11,187 nt of DNA from Methylobacter sp. (lineage in GTDB: Bacteria > Pseudomonadota > Gammaproteobacteria > Methylococcales > Methylomonadaceae). The stretch's first letter is position 1. Each line of letters starts with the position of its first letter. The DNA is taken from positions 1 to 11,187 of the forward strand of contig JAQTLI010000052.1 of the NCBI GenBank assembly GCA_028714995.1, in the 5' to 3' direction. Shown piece after piece: positions 6,801-11,187 of this stretch. The translations under genes and the position numbers were made by a program. The notes beneath the pieces are model-generated. The model saw only the letters and a list, made by a program, of their open reading frames with translations. It searched no databases and was not told the DNA's origin.

Positions 6801-6827
6801 TGCCGATTTTTTCGAAAACTACACATT

Positions 6828-7307
6828 ATGCAAATTACTGCAATTTATCCGGGTACCTTTGATCCCATTACCAATGGACATTTGGATTTGATTGCCAGAG
6901 CATCCAAGCTTTATCACAAAGTCATTGTTGCTGTGGCTGTTAACAGGGGGAAAACTCCATTATTTTCTCTTGAAGAGCGGGTGAATCTGGTTAAAGCAGT
7001 GACCCCGGAGTTCTCTAATGTGCAGGTAATCGGTTTTGATACTTTACTGGTTGATTGCGCCAAGCAACAGGGAGCGAATGTGATTTTGCGAGGCTTGCGA
7101 GCGGTATCTGATTTTGAATATGAGTTTCAGATGGCAGGGATGAACCGGCGTCTGGCACCGGAATTGGAAACCGTGTTTTTAACGCCAGCCGAACAATACG
7201 AATTTATTTCTTCGAGCATGATCAGGGAAATTGCACAACTACATGGCGATGTGTCCTGTTTTGTCCCTGATGTTGTTCACCAACGGTTAATCAAGAAGTT
7301 TAGTTAG
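6828..7307 (+). CDS. coaD: Phosphopantetheine adenylyltransferase
   Basis: Catalyses the fourth step of coenzyme A synthesis: 4'-phosphopantetheine plus ATP gives dephospho-CoA plus diphosphate, in the cytosol. The 159-residue length is standard. The nucleotidyltransferase signature is YPGTFDPITNGH, with Thr10 and His18 of the TxGH motif. Lys42, RGLR at 88-91 and the ISSSMIREIA segment (127-136) match the ATP-binding and catalytic residues of the family. The gene lies 61 bp after rsmD with its own likely promoter. It is followed at 8 bp by the ferredoxin gene, whose Shine-Dalgarno overlaps the coaD stop. No strong Shine-Dalgarno precedes the coaD ATG. Confidence 0.97.
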   Translation: MQITAIYPGTFDPITNGHLDLIARASKLYHKVIVAVAVNRGKTPLFSLEERVNLVKAVTPEFSNVQVIGFDTLLVDCAKQQGANVILRGLRAVSDFEYEFQMAGMNRRLAPELETVFLTPAEQYEFISSSMIREIAQLHGDVSCFVPDVVHQRLIKKFS

Positions 7308-7315
7308 GAGTAAGT

Positions 7316-7561
7316 ATGGCCCTTATTATTAATGAAGAATGTATCAATTGCGATGTCTGCGAGCCGGAATGCCCGAATGGTGCGATTTCCCAAGGCGAGG
7401 ATATTTATGTGATTGATCCCAATCTCTGTACCGAGTGCGTGGGGCATCATGATGTGCCGCAATGCATGGAAGTTTGCCCTGTAGATTGCATAGATAAAGA
7501 TCCCAAGCATATTGAAGACAAGGACAGTTTGTACCAGAAATACTTGAAGCTGACAGCTTAG
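7316..7561 (+). CDS. fdx: 2[4Fe-4S] ferredoxin, YfhL/Allochromatium type
   Basis: An 81-residue low-potential electron carrier. The first cluster motif is Cys9-x2-Cys12-x2-Cys15-x3-Cys19-Pro. The second is Cys38-x2-Cys41-x8-Cys50-x3-Cys54-Pro, with a further Cys58. The eight-residue insertion between the second and third cysteines (VGHHDVPQ) and the C-terminal extension (KDPKHIEDKDSLYQKYLKLTA) mark the YfhL/Alvin subfamily, whose clusters have unusual redox potentials. A strong AGGAG (7306-7310) sits over the coaD stop, so the two genes are probably co-transcribed. The coaD-fdx pairing is conserved in many gammaproteobacteria. The physiological partner is not known. Confidence 0.95.
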   Translation: MALIINEECINCDVCEPECPNGAISQGEDIYVIDPNLCTECVGHHDVPQCMEVCPVDCIDKDPKHIEDKDSLYQKYLKLTA

Positions 7562-7573
7562 GCTCTTTGGTTT

Positions 7574-7603
7574 GCGGTGCGAGCCCAGCAGGATACGCAC
7601 CGC
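7574..7603. terminator. Hairpin between convergent fdx and hyi
   Basis: GCGGTGCG (7574-7581) and CGCACCGC (7596-7603) are exact inverted copies with a 14-nt loop. They lie in the 57-bp gap between two converging genes. The position suggests a bidirectional transcription stop. Neither side has a T-run, so it is not a canonical intrinsic terminator. It could also be an interspersed palindromic repeat. Confidence 0.45.
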
Positions 7604-7618
7604 GACTACATTCTCTAT

Positions 7619-8392
7619 CTACACCAGCCGTAACCAATTCAGGCTGTCAGCAGTAGTTCCAACCGGCTTGTATTCCGCCCCGACCCAACCTGCATAAGCC
7701 GATTTTTCAATGGCTGAAAATACCCGTTCAAAGTCAATCTCCCCGGTCCCGGGCTGGCCGCGTCCCGGGCAATCTGCAAACTGGATATGACCGATTTGAT
7801 AGGCATGTTCAGCAATAAATTGCTCAGGTTTTTCGCCCATCATTTGCATGTGATAAATATCGTACTGCATGAACAGGTCAGGCCGGTTGAGCTGGTTTAA
7901 GATATCGAGCATTTGTGATCCGCTATGAATGATAAACCCCCGCATATCCAGCGTGTTGACGGCTTCAAAAACAGTTTTAATGCCTAAAGGGGAAAATGCC
8001 TCGGCAGCAAAGTACAGGTTTTCCTTAAAGATTTCCATATACTCCGGCAGGTGGTTTTCATCCAGACAGCGCCCCGGCAGGACATTAATAGCTTCCGGTT
8101 TTAACAGCTCTGCGTATTCGACTGTTTGAGCAACGGCCTGCCGGAACTGATCGCGCTTATCAGGAACGCAGGCGAGACCTTCGCCGCCCTGCAATAAATC
8201 AGCGGCATCTACATTAAACAGCACCAGTTTTAGCTGCTGTTCATCTAAGGTATCGCGCAGTGTTTCTGCATTCAGGCCATAGGGAAATTGAATTTCGACG
8301 GCATCAAAACCATGTTGTTTGGCGGCTTTGAAGCGGTCAATAAGTTCAACTTCGTTAAACAACAGGCTGAGATTGGCGGTGAACTTAAGCAT
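7619..8392 (-). CDS. hyi: Hydroxypyruvate isomerase family protein
   Basis: A 257-residue TIM-barrel sugar-isomerase-like protein close to E. coli Hyi, which interconverts hydroxypyruvate and tartronate semialdehyde. It starts with the family N-terminus (MLKFTANLSLLFNE). Four metal ligands expected for the family are visible: Glu143 (VFEAVNT), Asp178 (QYDIYHMQ), Gln204 (GHIQFAD) and Glu240 (GAEYKP). The GRGQPGTGEIDF segment (210-221) is also typical. The start lies within the end of the upstream reductase gene (8-bp overlap: ATGCTTAA), so the two are translated together. Their products act on the same intermediate. No glyoxylate carboligase (gcl) is adjacent. Alternative: 2-oxo-tetronate isomerase (OtnI), a close relative; the neighbouring reductase favours the C3 substrate but does not prove it. 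Confidence 0.85.
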   Translation of the reverse strand: MLKFTANLSLLFNEVELIDRFKAAKQHGFDAVEIQFPYGLNAETLRDTLDEQQLKLVLFNVDAADLLQGGEGLACVPDKRDQFRQAVAQTVEYAELLKPEAINVLPGRCLDENHLPEYMEIFKENLYFAAEAFSPLGIKTVFEAVNTLDMRGFIIHSGSQMLDILNQLNRPDLFMQYDIYHMQMMGEKPEQFIAEHAYQIGHIQFADCPGRGQPGTGEIDFERVFSAIEKSAYAGWVGAEYKPVGTTADSLNWLRLV

Positions 8393-9269
8393 CAGGCTGG
8401 CTGAATAATTTGATTAAAGTGGCAGGGTCCTGCTCAAGGTAACCATGACTGCCATGCAGTTGCATGAGTTGTGCCGCGAGGCCGGACATGGGGATGGCGT
8501 TGCCCTGTTTGGTGGATAAATCAACCGCCATATTCAGATCCTTCAGCAAGGTTTTAACCCGCCATTTAACGGGCTCAAACGTTTCGGTCGCCATCTCCGG
8601 GCCGACGATTTGCAGGGGTTTGGAGTCTGCAAACCCACCTGCCAGCGCTGCGGGTATTTGTTCGGCATCAACCCCGGCCTGTTTGGCCAGCGCCATCATT
8701 TCGGCGATGACCAGCACATTGCAGCTGACGATCATCTGGTTGCATATCTTGGTGACCTGGCCGCTGCCCACATCGCCCATATGGGTTAATTGGTTATACA
8801 GCGGCGCCAGAACGATCCGGGCAATGGCGATGTTCTCTGTACTGCCGCCTGCCATAATCGCAAGACTGCCTTGCTCTGCACCGGCAACGCCGCCGGAAAC
8901 GGGCGCATCGACCCAGCCCATGCCGCATTTTTCATACAACAGTGATGCTAATCGCCGAGTGTTTTCAGGGTGTATGCTGGATAAATCAATCAGCAACTTA
9001 TCGGCTGAACCGTTTTCCAGAATATCATTGTGTACAACCAATTCGACAACAGCCGTATCAGCCAGACACAAGATAATGACATCGGAAGCTTTGACCACAT
9101 CAGCAATGGAGGAGTAAGCGCAAGCGCCTGCATCTGTGACAGGCTTTAGTTTTTCAGGGCTGCGGTTCCATACGTTGACGCTAAAGCCTGCATTCAGCAA
9201 ACGCAGGGTCAGGGGCTTGCCCATCAGGCCGATGCCGATGAAGCCGAGAGAGTGTTCTTTATCTGACAT
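8385..9269 (-). CDS. glxR: Tartronate semialdehyde reductase-like NAD(P)-dependent dehydrogenase
   Basis: A 294-residue member of the 3-hydroxyisobutyrate dehydrogenase superfamily (GarR/GlxR). It shows the N-terminal nucleotide-binding GFIGIGLMGKPL (GxGxxG at 12-17), the substrate-binding DAPVSGGVAGAEQG (121-134), and the catalytic lysine in GSGQVTKICNQ (Lys174). A late KDLNMA segment is at 243-248. The pairing with a hydroxypyruvate isomerase gene supports reduction of tartronate semialdehyde to D-glycerate. Related enzymes instead use 3-hydroxyisobutyrate, succinic semialdehyde or four-carbon acids, so the substrate is an inference. The stop overlaps the hyi start by 8 bp. No good Shine-Dalgarno precedes the ATG. 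The upstream smbP is closed by its own terminator, so this pair needs its own promoter, expected in about 9270-9312. Confidence 0.85.
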   Translation of the reverse strand: MSDKEHSLGFIGIGLMGKPLTLRLLNAGFSVNVWNRSPEKLKPVTDAGACAYSSIADVVKASDVIILCLADTAVVELVVHNDILENGSADKLLIDLSSIHPENTRRLASLLYEKCGMGWVDAPVSGGVAGAEQGSLAIMAGGSTENIAIARIVLAPLYNQLTHMGDVGSGQVTKICNQMIVSCNVLVIAEMMALAKQAGVDAEQIPAALAGGFADSKPLQIVGPEMATETFEPVKWRVKTLLKDLNMAVDLSTKQGNAIPMSGLAAQLMQLHGSHGYLEQDPATLIKLFSQPDA

Positions 9270-9314
9270 GGAGTACCGGGGTGGTTAACAAGTGACAAAT
9301 CTACAGAGAAGTAC

Positions 9315-9352
9315 AAAAAAAGCGGGTGCAATGAACTCACTGCACCCGCTTT
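9315..9352 (-). terminator. Strong intrinsic terminator downstream of smbP
   Basis: On the minus strand a perfect 12-bp stem (AAAGCGGGTGCA, then a 10-nt loop, then TGCACCCGCTTT) runs into a seven-T tract (plus-strand A-run 9315-9321). It begins 18 bp after the smbP stop and ends before glxR, so it should separate smbP from the glxR-hyi pair. Confidence 0.92.
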
Positions 9353-9370
9353 CACCATTACTGGGTTTTG

Positions 9371-9715
9371 TTATTGGCCAATGGATTTGCGCATATGTAC
9401 CATTGCTTCTTCGGCATGCTTAGTCCCAACATCAGCATGTCCTTTTTTTGCTTCATCTATGGCTTCTTTTAATTGTTTGACGGCATCTGTCATGTGGGTA
9501 TGTGCTTCAGCATGTTCTTTTTCAGCGGCTTCAGCATGTTTTAAACCTTCCTCTGCGTGCTTGAGCAGTTGGTCTGCATGACCATCCTGACCATGCGCGG
9601 TGGCCATCGCTGAGTGCTCCAGTGCTTGCGCTGTATGATGTTCTGTAGCATTAGACTGCGTGCTTAGACCAAGAGCGAGTGCACCAATTAAAGTAGCAAT
9701 ATATTTTAGTTTCAT
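9371..9715 (-). CDS. smbP: SmbP-like small periplasmic histidine-rich metal-binding protein
   Basis: A 114-residue protein with a signal peptide (MKLKYIATLIGALALGLSTQSNA, cleavage near residue 23). The mature chain is about 91 residues, highly helical, rich in Ala, Glu, Lys and His, with no cysteine. It holds 13 histidines, many in seven-residue steps: 27/34/41, 46/53/60 and 93/100/107. This places them along one face of a helix. The pattern matches SmbP of Nitrosomonas europaea, a small periplasmic protein that binds copper and other divalent metals in a four-helix bundle. Metal choice here is inferred; copper would fit a methanotroph. AAGGA lies about 10 bp before the ATG, and a strong terminator closes the unit, so it is probably a monocistronic gene. 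A plausible but weak promoter lies in 9735-9770. Confidence 0.85.
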   Translation of the reverse strand: MKLKYIATLIGALALGLSTQSNATEHHTAQALEHSAMATAHGQDGHADQLLKHAEEGLKHAEAAEKEHAEAHTHMTDAVKQLKEAIDEAKKGHADVGTKHAEEAMVHMRKSIGQ

Positions 9716-9786
9716 AGCAGTATGTCCTTGATGGTTGGTTAATATTCAGAGTAATTACCGTACAATCTCTCATATAATCAATGATG

Positions 9787-9816
9787 TTGAGATCTTATTG
9801 GTCACTTTTGTTTATA
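9787..9816 (+). promoter_or_regulatory. Possible promoter upstream of ggt
   Basis: TTGAGA (9787-9792) and TTTATA (9811-9816) are 18 bp apart in the 237-bp gap between divergent smbP and ggt. It is a hand match to sigma70 consensus only. Apart from this and the tiny reading frame at 9842-9901, nothing clear is seen in the gap. Confidence 0.25.
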
Positions 9817-9841
9817 GCACACATAACAGGCGAAGCACAAC

Positions 9842-9901
9842 ATGGTGAAACTACGTATCCTTGCTATTATCACTGTGTCCTCTGGGTGCTCTGTGGTTTA
9901 A
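9842..9901 (+). CDS. Possible 19-residue small ORF or leader, lipoprotein-like
   Basis: ATG to TAA encodes 19 residues (MVKLRILAIITVSSGCSVV): a basic start, a short hydrophobic run, then Gly-Cys. This resembles the beginning of a lipoprotein signal peptide and stops just after the cysteine. It lies about 50 bp before ggt in the same direction. No Shine-Dalgarno is visible and such short frames arise by chance, so it may be a remnant, a leader or noise. Confidence 0.2.
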   Translation: MVKLRILAIITVSSGCSVV

Positions 9902-9952
9902 TAAAAAGACAAATTGAACCATTAATCAGATTAAAACCGGTCAGGAGAAAAG

Positions 9953-11187
9953 ATGTTAAAGAAAAGTTGCGCGGCCATTATTTTAACTGCCGTTTTTTTT
10001 GGCGCGCAGGTTTACGCAGACGGGCAAAAGGCCGCCATTGCCAGCGCGCATCCTTTAGCAACTGAGGCTGGTTTGGAAATCCTGGATAAAGGCGGCAATG
10101 TATTTGATGCGGCTGTGGCTGTCAGCGCAACACTGGCGGTCGTTGAACCCTCAGGTTCAGGGCTGGGTGGTGGCGGTTACTGGTTGCTGCACAGGGAAAA
10201 AGACGGCTTTGAAACGATGATTGATGGTCGTGAGAAAGCCCCTTTGGCGGCACACAAAGATATGTACTTGGATAAAACAGGCAGAGTGATCCCCCGCCTA
10301 TCTATCGATGGCGCAAAAGCGGCTGCCATTCCTGGAATGCCTGCGGCGCTGGCGCATCTGTCAGAAAAATACGGACGCTTGCCATTGGCGGAAAGCCTGA
10401 AACCCGCGATCAGGGCAGCGAAGACCGGTTTTGCTATCGGCGAGAGATACCGGAAACTGCTCAAATTCAGAGCCGATGTCATAAAAAAAGACCCGCAGGC
10501 GGCAAAAATATTTCTGGCTGATGGTAATGTTCCAAAAGCCTATTCAATACTGAGACAGCCGGATCTGGCCAATACCTTAAAGGAATTGGCTGAATCAGGG
10601 CATGATGGCTTTTATAGTGGCGACGTAGCAGAAAAGCTGGTTGAGGGCGTTAACAAGGCTGGCGGTATCTGGACAAAACAGGATCTGGCATCCTATCAAA
10701 TTGTCGAGCGCGAGCCGGTAAGAGGCAACTATCACGGCATAAAAATCACCAGCGCTTCTCCCTCATCATCCGGGGGTATCGTGTTGATTGAGGCGTTGAA
10801 TGTTTTATCAGGTTATGATTTGAAAAGTATCGATGAAACAACTCGCAAGCATCTAATAGCGGAGGCTATGCGGCGGGCTTATCACGACAGGGCCTTGTAT
10901 TTGGGGGATGCAGACTTTATCGACATACCCGTTAAGCGCTTGTTGAATGATGATTATGCCGCCGGATTGCGCAGTAGTCTGCGCCTGGATAAGGCGTTAG
11001 CCAGCGACATGTTGTCAGGAGACGTACAGCAACAACCCGAAGGCATCAATACCACGCATTTTTCAATTATTGATGACGAAGGTAACCGGGTTGCCGCGAC
11101 GCTAAGCATTAATTTTCCTTTTGGCGCCGGTGTTGTCCCCGCCGGAACCGGCGTGTTGCTGAATGATCAAATGGATGATTTTGTCAG
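9953..11187 (+). CDS. ggt: Gamma-glutamyltransferase precursor (partial, C-terminus missing)
   Basis: The frame is open from ATG at 9953 to the window edge (411 codons). A good AGGAG (9943-9947) lies 5 bp before the start. Residues 1-22 form a signal peptide (MLKKSCAAIILTAVFFGAQVYA), so the enzyme is exported. It hydrolyses or transfers the gamma-glutamyl group of glutathione and related peptides. The large-subunit signature DGREKAP holds Arg93, the expected substrate-carboxylate binder. NTTHFS contains Thr367, the residue at which the precursor cleaves itself and which then acts as nucleophile of the small subunit. The following FGAGVVPAGTGVLLNDQMDDF also matches the family. About 44 residues of the small subunit are in the window; roughly 150 more are expected beyond it. 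In Pseudomonas ggt follows fdx directly; here three minus-strand genes intervene. Confidence 0.94.
   Translation, partial: MLKKSCAAIILTAVFFGAQVYADGQKAAIASAHPLATEAGLEILDKGGNVFDAAVAVSATLAVVEPSGSGLGGGGYWLLHREKDGFETMIDGREKAPLAAHKDMYLDKTGRVIPRLSIDGAKAAAIPGMPAALAHLSEKYGRLPLAESLKPAIRAAKTGFAIGERYRKLLKFRADVIKKDPQAAKIFLADGNVPKAYSILRQPDLANTLKELAESGHDGFYSGDVAEKLVEGVNKAGGIWTKQDLASYQIVEREPVRGNYHGIKITSASPSSSGGIVLIEALNVLSGYDLKSIDETTRKHLIAEAMRRAYHDRALYLGDADFIDIPVKRLLNDDYAAGLRSSLRLDKALASDMLSGDVQQQPEGINTTHFSIIDDEGNRVAATLSINFPFGAGVVPAGTGVLLNDQMDDFV

Noticed and set aside
8464..9117. Long plus-strand open frame (217 codons) opposite glxR
   Set aside because: It is antisense to a well-supported dehydrogenase with all family motifs; the product is rich in Ser, Ala, Thr and Pro without domain features.
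9315..9352. Palindrome as a terminator for a plus-strand transcript
   Set aside because: The T-run is on the minus-strand side only and no plus-strand gene ends here; it fits smbP alone.
9781..10065. 94-codon plus-strand reading frame overlapping the ggt start
   Set aside because: It runs out of frame through the clear ggt signal peptide, has no recognisable domain and a composition typical of a shadow frame.

Overview
The window looks like chromosomal DNA of a gammaproteobacterium. The best guess is a methanotroph or relative (Methylococcales-like). This rests on the housekeeping gene order (M16 peptidase pair, rsmD, coaD, YfhL-type ferredoxin, ggt), the protein families, and a SmbP-type histidine-rich periplasmic protein. 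The genus is an inference; no rRNA or methane-oxidation gene is present to confirm it.

Layout. Positions 1-3440 are all on the minus strand. In order of transcription they hold cyoE (heme O synthase), which overlaps ybiB (TrpD2-like protein) by 4 bp, then a lone small nucleotidyltransferase, then an alpha/beta hydrolase that runs off the left edge. The nucleotidyltransferase stands out. It is bounded by 13-bp near-perfect inverted repeats, has a perfect 10-bp palindrome on its start codon, and is followed by an imperfect palindrome resembling an integron attC site. It may therefore be a captured gene cassette.

Positions 3542-7561 are on the plus strand and form a compact housekeeping run. 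It holds two periplasmic M16 peptidase homologues (the first with an intact zinc site, the second without), rsmD, coaD and a 2[4Fe-4S] ferredoxin. The junctions are a 1-bp overlap, an 11-bp overlap, a 61-bp gap with a likely promoter, and an 8-bp gap. Positions 7619-9715 switch to the minus strand: a tartronate semialdehyde reductase-like gene (glxR) overlapping a hydroxypyruvate isomerase-like gene (hyi), preceded by smbP with its own strong terminator. The plus strand resumes at 9953 with gamma-glutamyltransferase, cut by the right edge just after its catalytic threonine region.

How the genes relate. CyoE serves respiratory terminal oxidase assembly. The M16 pair probably acts as a periplasmic complex of one active and one inactive subunit. 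RsmD and CoaD serve ribosome maturation and coenzyme A synthesis. GlxR and Hyi interconvert C3 intermediates (hydroxypyruvate, tartronate semialdehyde, glycerate). SmbP probably buffers periplasmic metal. In Pseudomonas the order coaD-fdx-ggt is contiguous, so the minus-strand hyi/glxR/smbP block looks like an insertion into a conserved neighbourhood.

The best leads are the cassette-like nucleotidyltransferase and the C-terminal tail of CyoE. That tail is encoded by two tandem 51-bp repeats whose hairpins differ by paired compensatory changes. No CRISPR array, tRNA, rRNA or transposase was seen, and no gene-free stretch exceeds 300 bp.
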